A stretch of DNA of 64,000 bases from Rhodosorus marinus (Eukaryota; Rhodophyta; Stylonematophyceae; Stylonematales; Stylonemataceae). Location: contig JAMWBK010000002.1 of NCBI GenBank assembly GCA_029953675.1, positions 620,001 through 684,000 on the forward strand. The letters are read 5' to 3'. Below the pieces are notes generated by a model. That model was not told the origin of the DNA. It searched no databases and worked only from the letters and a program-made list of their open reading frames with translations. This document shows, piece by piece, positions 1-12,093 of the stretch. How positions within the stretch are numbered: position 1 is the first letter of the stretch; every line of letters starts with the position of its first letter. A program made the translations under genes and the position numbers.

Positions 1-742
1 ACAGGGTTCGGTGAGGCGCTCTCAATCATCGCCAGAACCGTTCTTCTCCACAGACTGCGGTATCCGAGTGAAAGCTACCTGTTCAACGAAGTCAGCAGAC
101 CATCAAGCTTAGCCGTTCCAAGATTCTGAAGAGTCCACATCGAGCGAGATTCTAGTGCACTAGTAAAATTCCATTGTATACTAACATACCTTGTCGTACT
201 AAGAAAAGACCATCTCCGATCGCTTGATCGGTTGAGAGATGGATGTGACTCTCTGAACTCTAGTGAAACAGTTCCTACATAGTTCACTGGTCTAATAGAG
301 TGCGTGTGTCAGCATGGATGAACCATTTATCGGGATAGAAACCTCTAAACCCCGAGGGCTTTTGTCCATTCCTGGTCTTCTCGGTCGCCCCCCTTTGGCA
401 CCCACTGGTGGAGATGACGGCCTCAAGACAGAACGTGTCAATATTTTCCGTTCTAGAAGAGAAAAAAGCTTCTCTCATAATGAGTTCTCTCGGGTAGACT
501 TAATTTGCATTATCGTGACTCGAGTTTGAGCCTTCCATGGATCCCGACAAAGTGCAAGCATCGCAAGGCCTTGGAGGGGAGCAATTTCGCCAGGTCGAGG
601 GAGGTCAGTCGGTGTTGCTAAGGTGTTTGAAGAGATTCATGGTTTGATGACGTGGGTTTAAGAAGTCTAAGTTTGTATAAGTGGAAGGTTTGTTTATTCT
701 GCGGATGTGAACTTCGTAAGGGTTTGTTTTTAGTGAGGCACG
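1..742. other. No recognisable gene; upstream region of bL36m
   Basis: Short open frames occur on both strands (for example 314-529 on the plus strand and 284-478 on the minus strand), but none resembles a known family or shows clear splice junctions. The right part is probably the promoter and 5' leader of the bL36m gene that starts at 743. A gene entering from the left edge cannot be excluded. Confidence 0.5.
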
Positions 743-1027
743 ATGAATCAGTTGCTAGTTCAAGTTGGATCCGGGTTGTTTGGTTCGGTGGGGAGGGTGA
801 CGACGGCGGGGGTTTTGGGTGGGGTTAGGGAGATGAAAGTTGTGTCGGCGTTGGAAAAGAGGTGTCAGAGCTGTCGGATCGTTAGGAGAGGGAGAGCTCT
901 GTACAATCTATGTGATGACAGGAGGAGGCACAATCAAAGACAAGGCCGCCTGGGAAAGAGAAACCTTCCTCACCAAAGTGCCAGGGCGAAGGAGAGGCCA
1001 ACTTTCGGGAGGTGGAGACGGTGGTAA
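743..1027 (+). CDS. Ribosomal protein bL36, probably mitochondrial
   Basis: This is a zinc-binding protein of the large subunit of bacterial-type ribosomes. The core begins at an internal MKV (832-834 region) and carries the family signature: CQSC, then a basic stretch, then a third Cys and a His before RQG, giving the C-x2-C...C...H zinc ligands. About 30 residues precede the core and look like an organelle presequence, rich in G, V and R and poor in acidic residues. Because plastid rpl36 is normally plastid-encoded, I infer a mitochondrial location. Bacterial bL36 ends just after RQG; here about 27 basic residues follow, ending at a TAA inside GGTAAG. That tail could be a real extension or the start of an unspliced intron, so the 3' end is uncertain. 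The gene converges on mitochondrial EF-G. Confidence 0.8.
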   Translation: MNQLLVQVGSGLFGSVGRVTTAGVLGGVREMKVVSALEKRCQSCRIVRRGRALYNLCDDRRRHNQRQGRLGKRNLPHQSARAKERPTFGRWRRW

Positions 1028-1311
1028 GTGATGTACCAAGGCACTTGAGCAGTTGTCAGCAAGATATTTTGACTTTTTTTTTCTAATTATGTGGGTGGTA
1101 AAAAGTACATGGTGTATTGTTCTATAATTTGGCACATGGGATCTGGATCGCTGTTAGTTTCTTGCTAAGATGAGCGCCCCCGTCCCTTACGGAGTGCTTT
1201 GATGCATATCGTAATATGTTCAAGCGCAAAAAAAATTGCGGATTGCTGTCCTTAACCTTCGTTCGCTATTTGAGCACGTGGTACCGCAGTTTCCCTCGCT
1301 AGATGTCACTC

Positions 1312-4300
1312 TCAATTCTTCCGAAGCTCCTCCATTTTTTGTTGGTGCTCTTCCGCAACGCGGGCAACGGTATTTCTTGGTGCGCCTCGATGTTCCAAGT
1401 ATTCCATTGCAAACTCTCCCTTGCCCTGGGTTAGAGATCTAAGCTCGGTGGAGAATCCAAACATATCTCCAAGAGGAACTTCCATATCCATGACAATGTT
1501 TTCGTCGATTGATGTTGAGTTCATTACAACCTATTGCCCAGCACAACAAGTCACATTTGCACGGTAAGCCCTTCCCATGGTTTGTTCAAAGGAAAATTTC
1601 TTTAGATTTCAAACCTCACCCCTCTCCTCTTGCTCAAAGCGCCGATCACTTGTCCCTGAAACTCTCCCGGGATTTGTACCTGCATATTCATGATTGGCTC
1701 TAGCAAAGAAGGTGCCGCCTTGAGAAAGGCTTCCTTGAATGCATGTCTCGTAGCTGCCTTGAAAGCAATTTCACTGCTGTCGACGAGATGTGACCTTCCG
1801 TCCATGAGAACCTGACAGCCATAACCCGAAAAGCGATTAGCACAAGCTTGAGAGTTCTGGTCGTCGCGCTCGATTGTGCATCATTCAGTTCTGTGTAAAC
1901 CTACAAATCGAACCCCTTCAATTGCGCATCCCGCAAGCGGGCCTTCCCTAAGACCTTCCTGGAACCCTTTCTCGATTGCGGGATAAAACTGAGAGGGAAT
2001 GTTCGTTCCCGTGCACCGGTTGTCGAATATGTTCTCTCTGCTCCCGTCCCCGACGGGTTCGATGAATCCCGAAACGCCTGCGAATTGACCGGATCCGCCG
2101 GTCTGCTTCTTAAGGAGGTGCTCAAAGTTCGCCTTCCGGAGAATATTTTCCTTGTAGTTCACCTATAAAATGAACACGATCGATCCAATGTATGAGTTCT
2201 TCTTGCATGCGAAGTGGCCAACGTCTTCTCGCTTTGCTTACCCGGGGCTTTCCCGTCTCAACCGGACAGTGGTACTCACGCTTCATTCGTTCTACGTAGA
2301 TTTCGAGGTGGAGCTCTCCCATTCCGCTAATGACTCGGTCACCTGTATCCTGGTCAACCTCGAAGTGAAACGTTGGGTCTTCCCTTGTAAAGCGAGCGAT
2401 TGCTTTCGAGAACGACCCAGTATCTGTCTTCATCGGTTTCACGGCGAGGCTGATGACGGGCTCCGGAACGTGCAGCGACTCCATCGACAATTTCTGAACA
2501 GCATAGGGAGAAAACTGGAATCAGGTACTTCGCCCTTGATTGCCAAGGAACACTACCATATTGCTCCTGACGCTTACCGAAGCCTGATTTGGATTGGTGA
2601 ACGTGTCTCCACTCGCACAGTCCACTCCAAACAGTGCACAGATCTCCCCGGCTCCTGCCTTCTTCAGATCCTCCATGTCCTCGGCGTTTGTGCGAACCAG
2701 TCGGGGGATCTTGATCTTCTTGTCGTTTCGTGTGTTGAGCAGAACATCTCCTTTCGAAATTGATCCCTGGGTGATTTGAGCAACTTATGTCAGCAGAATG
2801 CTGATATCTTTGCTTTGAATATCCGATTAAACTTCCTCGGCAAAGATTACCTGGTAAACCCGGACATAAGTGAGCTGTCCGAACTTCTTATCCTCCAACT
2901 TGAACGCAAGCGCAATGGTCGGTTCTCGGTCGTCAGTCTTCACCAGAAGTTTTTCTTCTCCGATGCCGTCAGCTGCAGGCTTTATCGCATAGTTCTGAGC
3001 TTCCGTTGGACTGGGCAAGTACGCACAGACGCCATCGAGAAGCGGCTGCACGCCTTTGTTCTTAAGGGCTGAGCCGAGGAGTACCTGGATACGAATCCGT
3101 AACACGTTGGCGTTTACATCTTAGATCGTCCGTCCCAACGTGGTATTGACAGTTCAATTGGGGAGGCACTTACTGGTGTGAATGTCCGTGCGATCGTGGT
3201 CTTCCTGATAGCCTCGTAGAGATCTTTTTCTGATATTCTGGCCTCCTCCAAGTACTTGTCTCCAATGTAGTCGTCAACATCCGCCAGCTTTTCAATAAGC
3301 TCGATTCGCTTAGACTCCATCTGGTCCACGAGCTCGGGTGGACATTCAGCAGTCCTCAGGATGTGGCCATGTGCTCCCTCGAAATAGATTGCTTCCTGTT
3401 TTATCGAAGAAGTTCATCAAACTTCAGCAGTCCATGAAGGCGAGTAACCTGAAATCTCATTGAACGATTCAAGTACCCTGGTGATTAGATCTACAACGCC
3501 CTCGTGGTCGTCCTCCAGCCCGATTGGAATCTGCGTGGCTGCGCAGTTGTTCCTCAGCTTGGTTCGAATCTGCAGAGTTTGTGAACGGCTATCAGCAGCT
3601 TCTCTCACTTATTGGTTAGAAAGAAGAGTAATTCTCACCTGCTCGATAATGCGCCATGGATTTGCCCCCCGGCGGTCAAGTTTGTTAATAAACGTCAGCC
3701 TGGGTACATCATAGCGTTTCATTTGGCGATCGACGGTAATGCTCTGACTTTGAACTCCACTAACACCGCATAGAACCATCACAGCGCCATCCAGCACCTT
3801 CAGAGCTCGCTCTACCTCGATCGTGAAATCGACATGCCCTAATCCAAGACAAGCAACCGTCAAGTAGAGTGTTTCAGATGAATTCCTGCTCACTCGGTCT
3901 AACCGCACCTTGGACGTTCCCTACCTGGTGTATCGATTAGGTTGAAGCCAAAATTGTTCCACTTCGTGTGAGTAGCAGCGGACTGTATGGTGATTCCCTT
4001 TTCTCTCTCAAGTTCCATGAAATCCATTTTCGCTCCAACGCCATCTTTCCCCTTTACTTCATGGATCGACTTGATCCTCCCAGTGTAAAACAACACCCTC
4101 TCTGTGAGCGTCGTCTTACCACTGTCAATATGTGCGGAGATTCCAAAGTTTCTCAGGTACTTCAAACGATTCTGAAACGCGGCGGACTCGGATGAGTATC
4201 CATTCGATGAGTCGCTTCCTTCAATCGTAGCCGAGATGCATGCGGGATATTCAACCTCTCGCTCCGCCAAAGTCGATGCTCTCCGAGTTCGAAGCATACC

Positions 4301-4366
4301 AGCAAGTTTGCTCCCCCCAAAGCTCGTCTGGCTGGAGCCGGACTTTGTGAAAACCTGCAAACTCAT
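1312..4366 (-). CDS. GFM1: Mitochondrial elongation factor G1 (translocation GTPase)
   Basis: This GTPase moves tRNAs and mRNA on the mitochondrial ribosome. The first exon (4366-3925) holds a presequence rich in S, T and R, then the G1 loop AHIDSGKTT, switch region [11 protein letters not shown] and the start of DTPGH. The codon for that Gly spans an intron. Exon 2 (3838-3639) contains [19 protein letters not shown] and the G4 motif NKLDR; exon 3 is 3569-3449. Later exons carry domain II (about 3084-2853 and 2775-2530), domains III/IV (about 2490-2235, 2162-1895, 1812-1610) and the last exon (about 1530-1312), with domain V ending near [15 protein letters not shown]. The ATG at 4366 was chosen because the longer frame upstream has no ATG. 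About nine short introns are implied. Residues typical of mitochondrial EFG1, rather than EFG2 or plastid EF-G, include the [20 protein letters not shown] stretch. Confidence 0.93.
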
Positions 4367-5796
4367 TGCATTAAAAGCCGTCCGGCAAGATCCCCCTCCC
4401 TTTTCCAAAACCCTCCTCCTCGACGCAAATCGTCAATGGATCTGGATCTGGATCCGCCTTCTCTCCACAAGCTCGCGCAAGCATTCGCCCTTACCCTCGC
4501 ACCTGACTTGCTCGATTGCGCAAAGGTCTCTTAAACATCCATGTCACGAACGCCACGCCACATGAGACGAGTTTTGTGCGACGTCCTCCTTGAATGCTGT
4601 CGGGGTGGATTTGCACAGATCGAAAGTATGAGCTGCTGTTCTTACAGGAGCTCATGATTTCAGACGCAGTTTCAGTTTGTCATGGTCTGCGAGAGAATGC
4701 AGGCTAATGAACCCGCTTTTCTGTTCGGTTGGAACCTACGAACAAGTCGAAATCTCACAGAGACTATTCTGGGATGTGGATAGCGGATCTGTGACCATGT
4801 CGGAGTAGTTTGAAACATCTAATGCAGTCAATAAATACGTCTGTCTCAAATCTGGAACCTGTAGAATCAGAGAGCCCACCATCAGTTCCACCTGCCGACG
4901 GGTGTTGCGGGAGGGGGGGGGTAGAGGTGTACCGAGGGTCATACAAAAAAAATCGAATGCCGCGTTCCAAAGGAGACGTTGATCTCATCTTGAAAGATTA
5001 GCAACGTATCCGGAGAGTAGATCCCGAAGCAAAAACAGAAGAATTGCTCTATCCCGGCGCCATGGACGCGTCCTCATGACCATTCAATATGCCAACGGCC
5101 GTAAACAAGTTTTTCTTTTTTTATGCAATTAAAGAATTTGACACGTGCTCATAAATAATTGGCTATAAATAATTGAAAGACATGTGTAGATACTTAATTG
5201 GATAAAATAGATGGTATTTTTGATAACATTTCAAATATTTCATTCCGTTTGGCCCGTTGCGCCGCCTGTCCGATGACCCTGTCACTGCCCCGGTCATGGA
5301 CACTATGGGGAGGTTTCTCTGGGTATAGTGCCGAAGCTGAGCCCAAAGCTTTAGCTCTCTCGATGCGGTTTTCTGGATCACGAAGTAGGCACTCCGTGCT
5401 GTCAACACTCAATCTTGTCACGCCAAATTTTCCGCTCTGTACGACTTTGGCGGCGTTCCACACCCGTCGCAAACGGGAGTATCCGCACAGCGTTTTGGAG
5501 AGATTCCCAAGGCTCTCTGATTGAAAACCGGTTTCCGATGAGAAAGTTATTCTGCCTCTGTGCTTGGTTTTCGTTGCAATATCAGAAGATCATATCCCCT
5601 GAAGCTCTCAAGAAACGGTAAACCGTTCGTTCAACAGCTTCGCCTGCCGAGGCGTGAATGCCGGCCGTGGTCAGTTTTAAGCTCCTTCGCAGAGGCTTGA
5701 GAAGTAGTGTGACTGGAAAGAGCAGGAGCATTCGGAGAGATAGAGACTGGTTTTGGCTTTGGCAGAGTATGTCGGGGGCGCTTGTTGTACTGAAGA
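4367..5796. other. Spacer; possible unrecognised minus-strand exon at about 5197-5510
   Basis: Most of this stretch shows nothing recognisable. A G run lies near 4908-4920 and an 11-base repeat (ATAAATAATTG) occurs twice at about 5150-5175. On the minus strand, about 5510-5197, there is an open exon-like segment of about 100 codons preceded by a good acceptor (TTTTCAATCAG). It is arginine-rich at its start (RLRRVWNAAKVVQSGKFG) and could be the last exon of a small organelle protein. No family was recognised and no upstream exon could be fixed. The right end holds the PUM3-like promoter. Confidence 0.35.
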
Positions 5797-7871
5797 ATGG
5801 CTGATACAGAGGAGAGAACTGGTAGAGCAAAGAACCGAAAGGAACGTCGGCAGAGTCTACAGGTAAAGAAAGAAGACAAGAGGAAGCGTGGTCCTAAGAA
5901 GGACGACAAGAAGAGAAAGAGGACAGATTCAAACGAGAAGGATGCCGGAGAGAAGCAGGCGAAAAGTCCAAAGGCCTTGAGGATCGAAACTGCTCAGGAG
6001 GCTAAAAAACTGTGGGAAAAATTGAGAAACAGGAAGGAGAAGGATAAGGGGTCTGATACCGAGCTGGTCGCGAAGATCATTGATGTGTTGCGTGGCGACC
6101 TGAACGGGTTCTCACATCGACATGATACTGCCAGGATTGTTCAGTGGGTTCTAAAATGTGGAAATCGTGAGCAGAGAAGTGAAGTTGTGCAGGGACTTTT
6201 GCCGCACGTTCTGCCCCTCTCCTCTGATCGCTATGGACGTCATGTCGTCATGTCAGCTTTGACCAAGGGGAGAGCCTCCAGAGGAGAGGTCCTAGCTATC
6301 TACGAACGATTTCGAGGCAACGTGTACAGCATGTGTAAAAATAATCTTTCCGCCGAGGTGCTAGATATGTTTTATCAGATGAATACTACATCTGGGCAAA
6401 GAAAAGAGCTATGTATAGAACTCCTCCACGGTGTGAACTTGACCAACACAGGTGCTTCTTGTTTAGCTGTAAGTACAAACCTGCAGGAATGGCTAAGTCT
6501 AGTCTCCAACCTTTTGTGCGCGGTTAGGCAAAGAGGGAAAGCTGCTATCTTCCTTTAGACAGAAGAAAAAGATGGCTTCGTCTCTGGAGGAGGTGATTGC
6601 GGAGGCGGGCCCGGAGTTTGGAAAGCTTCTTTACGATGGAACGAAGACAATTCTTATCGGGTTTGCGGAGAAGGAGGTGCTGAATGGCTTGCTTTCAGCC
6701 ATGAATTGAGCTCTGCATGCGCTTTATGTGGAAGAAGGTTTGAATGCTCAATGAGTCTTGTTCTTGTCCGTTCCCTACAGTCCACTGTGCGGTTGCAGAT
6801 CGTTCACGACGTACTCCACTACTTTCTCATATACGCCTGCGAGCACGACAAAGAGGGCGCGGCTGAAATGGCTGCACTCTACGCCCCGGTGGCAGTTCAT
6901 CTTATCCACACCAAGAACGGGGCCGCCAGTTTCGTTGCGTGCTTGAAACTGTTGGATGCGAAGAATAGGAAGAAACTCATCAAATCTGTTCAAGAGGATA
7001 TTCGTAAGATTTCAGAAGACCCGTATGGTCACCTGACAATTATGGCGTTATATGAACATGTGGACGACACCAAACTTCTTCAGAAAGCTGTTCTCAAACC
7101 CCACATCGGGAAATCAGATTCGGAGGTATGAAACCCTGCATACCGCACGGTTGTCGACGTCCATCTGGAGAAACTGATCAGGCGAGAAAAGCATGGTTTG
7201 TCTTCTTCCGAACAGGAGTTATCAACGCTTTTGCATAGGTATTCGAGCTTGCCGCTGCTCAATCTTTTAGCACCCCATGAAGGGCGTTACTTCAACCCTG
7301 CGAACTATGCGTTCGTGTGGACGGGGGAAACAAAGAGCGTAAAGGACGACAGCAAACGACGACAGGAGCTCGTAGACTTTGCCCTTCCACTACTGATCGA
7401 ATCTGCGCAGAAAAATGCTGTAGAGCTCTTATGTGATCCTGCTGGATCAAAAATCCTCCTCGAACTTGTTGTCAAGGACTCGCCATTGATCGAGGAAAGC
7501 TGGAAAACGGAAATACTGTCGAAAGTAGCGGATGCTCTAACAAAAGAAGTGGAACCAAGCGACGGAGAGGCAGATAGCTCTGGTAAGCCTGGTAGTCACA
7601 CCCCAGATTTTGGTGTTCGTACTTATACGTTCGATAACGATTTTCAGGCACACCGCAGATGCTTGACAGCGCGTCAGCGGTCAGAACCGCGAAGTACTTG
7701 ATCGCCTTGACCAAGGACGAGTCATACTCCCTAGGCGATCTTATACACGCTCGCTTGAAGGGAAATCTGGATCGACTGCAGAACGGCAAAAGCGACTTAA
7801 TCCTAAAGCAGATGTCAAAGATAGAGGGCTCCAAATACTACAAAGAAGCTTTGAGGGCCATGGAGGACTAA
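5797..7871 (+). CDS. Nucleolar Pumilio-repeat protein, PUM3/Puf6 type
   Basis: PUM3/Puf6 proteins are nucleolar RNA-binding proteins that act in 60S ribosome biogenesis. The N-terminal 65 residues are very rich in Lys, Arg and Glu with nuclear/nucleolar targeting character (KKDDKKRKR). PUF repeats follow: HRHDTARIVQWVLKCG and SSDRYGRHVVMSAL are clear repeat cores. Exon 1 is 5797-6468 with donor GTAAGT. A second exon runs from about 6536 to 6680, the third is about 6778-7125 and matches the C-terminal domain of PUM3 (HTKNGAASFVACL, DPYGHLTIMALYEHVDDTKL), the fourth is about 7174-7582 and the last about 7648-7871. In the C-terminal part LLNLLAPHEGRYFNPANY corresponds to the conserved region after the repeats. 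The second acceptor is ambiguous because several AGs lie close together. Confidence 0.88.
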
Positions 7872-9843
7872 CTGAAACTATCTAAAAAGTAATACATATT
7901 CAGCTATCTGTAATAGGACTTAAAAAGAACGATGGAACAAGGGCTAAATTCATATGAGAGCATTGAAGTGCTCGGCCACCAGTTTTCACACGTCGTAAAT
8001 CCAAAACACGCACCCTTCAGAGTACCCCGTACTCGTTCCCATGCGAACATCAGTTGGTACCTTGATGTCGCCCAGTTATCGACCGTGCACCCTTCAGCAG
8101 ATGATTCCAATCGGATCTATGATGGGGGATGTTTCTCAGCCTCCTGACCTCGCTTTTCCCCGTCGTTTTCTGATTCTACTACTGTGTCCCAAGGCGCGAT
8201 CATACCGGATGCTTCCACAATTTGGCCCATTTTCGTATCGTTCAATGTTCTGGGTTAGGGAGTCCACAGACGGTCCTACCGGTTCGAGCCTTCGCACTGT
8301 CAGCCTAGTATGCCGATGATACCATAGCCTACATTTTTGTAGAAACGAGTATTTTCTAAGCAACCAAGCAGCAGATTTGAACCCATCGTTTTCATTTTAA
8401 AATTGTAAAAAATTCCAAAAGACACGTGTCGCCCATTACTTCACTAACGCAATTTAAAAAACATTTAAAATATCCCCCGAACAAATCAACGTATTTGAAC
8501 CATTATGACACCCACCCCTCCCCCCCCCCTTTTCCTATTTCTTGAAGTCTGCTTTGTTCTGACAGCTCATTTTTATTTGCTGAACCCTAATATACCAACC
8601 GCCCGATAAGCACATCCTCCCCCTCCGCCCTCAAATATAGAAATTTGCTGGGGCTAGTGTTTTTTTTTCCCCTTCAAGATATTTTGGGGTAACCTGTTAC
8701 TAAAGTTTTAAAGAAAAGGCTTTTATTTTTATTGTTTTAAGAACTAAAAATCAGTATAAACCGAACAGCCAAATGTATTATCGCCACGCGTCTTAGGGTG
8801 GATAACGAGGGCCCCTCCGATTCACACAGGATTGGAGAGTATCCTTCATAAATACGAAGAATTTTCTTGTATACAAAAATAGTAGTGTTTTAAAGAACTT
8901 AGAAGTATCCTTTTTATTTTATATTTCATATCTTAGACGTAGTTAACATATCGAAGTAAGATTTACCCCCTCTGAACCATCCACCGTTTATGGAGCCGCG
9001 TCGATTTCTGGGGGGGGGGCGGTAATTTAGGTGAACTCGTACCCAATAATGCCACTGAGCAAAATGCGTTGTTTTAAAAGCTATGAACACGACAATAATA
9101 TCTATGCTCAAGAAGCTCCATTTATTTACTAAAATGTAATATATTTAGTATCGATAAGTATTGTCATCAAGATTATTTATTTATATACCATATCGTGATG
9201 GGGGGGATAAATTATCCCACCTGAACAAAGTATCGCCGGACGATCTACCGGATAAAACTCTTTCACTTAAAAGTTTGAGGGGGGTATGAAACAGTATGGG
9301 TACGATATTGTATTTTGGAAATTATTGGAGGACTGGTCTTGGATCTGTGTTCCAAAATCCTTTTATTGGATTTTTTCTGTGTGCGGTCGGTGTGGCTGGG
9401 GTTTTGTTTTGGGGAAAGTTAGAGAGAGAGAGAGAGGGAGAGTCAGAGAGTCAGAGAGAAAGAGAGAAAGAGAGAGTGAGAAAAGTCAGAGAGCGAGAGA
9501 GAGGGAACAAAAAGGGCCTTGTTTGCGGTGTTGTTTTTTTTGTCTTTTTTTCGTTATCTGGTCTGGAGGTGGGTATAGAGGAGAAATTTATTTTTATTTG
9601 GGGTTGAGTTTTCTGGGGAATGGGTGAACAGGAATTTGAGGAGAGACTTTTAGGGGGTTGTTGATAGATAAGGGAGGGGTTGTGTGTGTGTGAGAGAGGT
9701 GGATCTATATTAGTAGTAGGTTGGGAAGGTTTTGGGGGACCGAGGGTTTCGAGGGGGAGTTGACGGGGAAGAGGGGTTTTTACTTGTTTTGTTTCTTTTG
9801 TTTGTTGTTGTCTTTTGGGCTTTGTTGAGGGGTTGGATCTGAG
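7872..9843. other. AT-rich intergenic region with homopolymer and GA tracts
   Basis: No gene was seen. The segment is AT-rich from about 8390 to 9280, with pure C and G runs (about 8518-8530, 9009-9017 and 9199-9206). A purine-rich GA repeat lies at 9419-9505. The sequence from 9540 to 9843 is G- and T-rich and is probably the FBPase promoter and 5' leader. A palindromic CACGTG sits at about 8423. Confidence 0.6.
9419..9505 (+). repeat. GA-rich microsatellite
   Basis: The plus strand is almost entirely AG/GAGA dinucleotides with a few TC interruptions. It lies about 340 bp upstream of the FBPase start codon. GA/CT repeats are often found in core promoter or 5' leader regions; a regulatory role here is only a guess. 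Confidence 0.85.
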
Positions 9844-11156
9844 ATGGCTTTAGAGACTAAGCACTCATACATGCCCACTGGGCTGGAAGGAATTGACTCG
9901 TTGACTTTGAGTCGATTTGTGCTGCAGATGCAGCAGATGTCCGCGGAGGCAACGGGGGATTTGACCATTTTGATGAACGCTCTTCAGATTTCGTGTAAAG
10001 TAGTTGAGACATGTGTGCGCAGAGCGGGTATCGCGAAGCTGTATGGTCTGGCCGGCTCCGGAAACGTTCAGGGAGAGGACCAGAAGAAGCTGGATATTAT
10101 CGCAAACGATGCGTTCAAGGAGAATCTCGAGGATTGTGGTAGGGTTTCTGTTATGGTCTCCGAGGAGGACGACGAGGCCATTGTGTGCTCCAAGGCAACC
10201 ACACACAAGTATGCCATCGCTTTCGATCCGTTGGACGGCTCGTCAAACATTGACGCCAACGTTTCAATTGGAACCATTTTCGCAATCTACCGGCTTGACG
10301 ACTCGAGCGTGTCGAAGACACCAGCGGAGGGCGCCAAGGCCATTATGCAGACCGGTAAGCTGGGAATTACGGACATTTGCAGTGTTGCTCGTGGGCGTGT
10401 CTGAGGGATCTTTCGCGCTCTACAATTTTGTCCAGGTCGCAACATTGTCGTTGCTGGTTATGCCATGTACGGGTCGGCTACGAACCTCGTGCTCAGCTTC
10501 GGCGAGGGTGTGCACGGATTCACCCTCGACCCGTCCATCGGTGAATTCGTCCTCACTCATCCAGGCATCCAGATCCCCAAAACAGGAAAGATCTATTCCG
10601 TTAACGAGGGAAACGCCGCCAACTGGGACAAGGCAACGACTAAGTATGTAGAGAACTCCAAATATCCAGAGGTTGGCAAGGCCAAATCCCTTCGGTACGT
10701 TGTTCGGACCAATTCTCTGTTCCAATGAGCTCAAAGAAGGAGCTTGACGAACCACGCTGAGCCTTTGCATGTCTTTGAATTCCCTCAGATACATTGGATC
10801 TATGGTTGCGGACGTCCATCGTACACTGCTGTACGGAGGAATCTTCATGTACCCCGCAGATGCGAAGAGCCCGACTGGAAAGTTGCGCCTTCTCTACGAA
10901 GCTGCACCTATGGCCTACCTGATGGAGGCGGCTGGAGGCAAGGCCACCACCGGAGAAATTGATATTCTTGACATTGTTCCAGATTCTATTCACCAGAGGT
11001 AAGCTACTGACTCACACTAGTGGCTTAGCACGCCATCCAGCTCAAGAGTTGTTTCTCAACCCGTCCCCGTGACCTCCACTCCTCCGTAGAGTACCCGTAT
11101 ACATGGGAAGCTCTGAAGACATTGATGCGATTGTTAGCCTTTACCAAAGCCAATAG
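9844..11156 (+). CDS. FBP1: Fructose-1,6-bisphosphatase, cytosolic type
   Basis: It hydrolyses fructose 1,6-bisphosphate to fructose 6-phosphate in gluconeogenesis and sucrose or floridoside-type carbon metabolism. Four exons join in frame: 9844-10354, 10436-10694, 10789-10998 and 11090-11156, giving 348 residues, the usual length. Signatures are the metal-binding segment [20 protein letters not shown], the substrate loop [39 protein letters not shown] with active-site Lys and Tyr, and GGIFMYPAD. There is no transit peptide, and the insertion with regulatory cysteines that marks redox-regulated chloroplast FBPase is absent between the metal site and the NIVAAGYAMYG region. I therefore call it cytosolic. 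The terminator-side neighbour, Rpp29, starts only 254 bp downstream on the same strand. Confidence 0.96.
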
Positions 11157-11409
11157 CAAGACAAAGAAACTCGATTTATACTAAAATCAACCTGTCTAGA
11201 AACAAAAAGTACTAGTCAGCATGCCCCCCAAGACTATCACTGCCCCCCTATTCCATCGGAACTAGGTTCTGTGGGGTCGTCCACAAGGTAAGCATTGCCA
11301 TCGTGCCGAGGCACGTTCCGCCGGCTGCTGGGTGGTTGAGAAGCAAGCAAGATATTCGAGTTGATTGGGGACTAGGGATCTTATTCCTGGCCAAAAGTTT
11401 GGATTGAGA

Positions 11410-12093
11410 ATGTGCGGTAAGACGCCTAAGAAGAAAGAGGACCGGGCGTCCGAAGAGTATGATATTTACTCCAGACTGCCTTCAATTCTTCGGCCGCCGG
11501 GGTTCCCAAGGGTCGATGAGAAGGAGGAGGGACTAGGTGATCTTCTTTCCAAGCTGCTAGACCGGAAGCAAGGAAGCGCTGAGGCCATTTTGAAATCAAA
11601 GCTACGTGATAAGACCCTCACTCTCCACAATCCGTCGCTGAACTCCGGGAAGGCTGGTGGGGCTGACCGAAAAGGAGCTACGGATAGACGAAGGAAAAGG
11701 CTTCGGTTGAGGATTGGCGGAGTGGCCGATGAAGATCTGACCTTTTCTAATGCGCAGAAGTTGCATGGGCTGTGGAAGAGCTATGCTGAAGAGGCCCTAC
11801 AGGGTGTTGAAACGGAAATCCGATGTGATGACGAGGCAGACTTCGACTTACACGGAGCCTCCTTGAAAATCATCGAGTGTCGAGACCCTGGACTAGTTGG
11901 AGTGGATGGTTTGGTTATCGTTGAAACTGCCAACACGGTCAGGATTATCTCGAAAGATGGTCGGGTACGCACAGTCCCCAAAAGTGGAACCTGCGCACTA
12001 ATGTCACTACCAAACAGATCGCTCCACATAACCATGCGAAACTCACGCCCGCGGCAACGGTCGCAGAAACGAAACAAGTTGCGATCGACGTAG
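11410..12093 (+). CDS. POP4: RNase P/MRP protein subunit Rpp29 (Pop4)
   Basis: Rpp29/Pop4 is the Sm-like beta-barrel subunit of nuclear RNase P and RNase MRP, which process tRNA and rRNA precursors. The single exon encodes 227 residues from the first ATG at 11410. The N-terminal half is basic and low in homology, with RRKRLRLRIG near residue 105. The conserved half begins at KLHGLWKSYAEEAL and continues through DLHGASLKIIECRDPGLVG, GLVIVETANTVRII and RVRTVPKSGT, which is the archaeal/eukaryotic Rpp29 fold. The basic tail (RQRSQKRNK) replaces the usual short C-terminus. An in-frame TTG lies 45 bp upstream, but the ATG is preferred. Confidence 0.9.
   Translation: MCGKTPKKKEDRASEEYDIYSRLPSILRPPGFPRVDEKEEGLGDLLSKLLDRKQGSAEAILKSKLRDKTLTLHNPSLNSGKAGGADRKGATDRRRKRLRLRIGGVADEDLTFSNAQKLHGLWKSYAEEALQGVETEIRCDDEADFDLHGASLKIIECRDPGLVGVDGLVIVETANTVRIISKDGRVRTVPKSGTCALMSLPNRSLHITMRNSRPRQRSQKRNKLRST

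Noticed and set aside
2170-2763. 197-codon plus-strand frame
   Set aside because: It lies antisense to mitochondrial EF-G exons and has no recognisable domain, so it is a shadow.
8279-8290. tRNA B-box-like word GGTTCGAGCC
   Set aside because: The surrounding bases do not form a T-arm or acceptor stem, so no tRNA is called.
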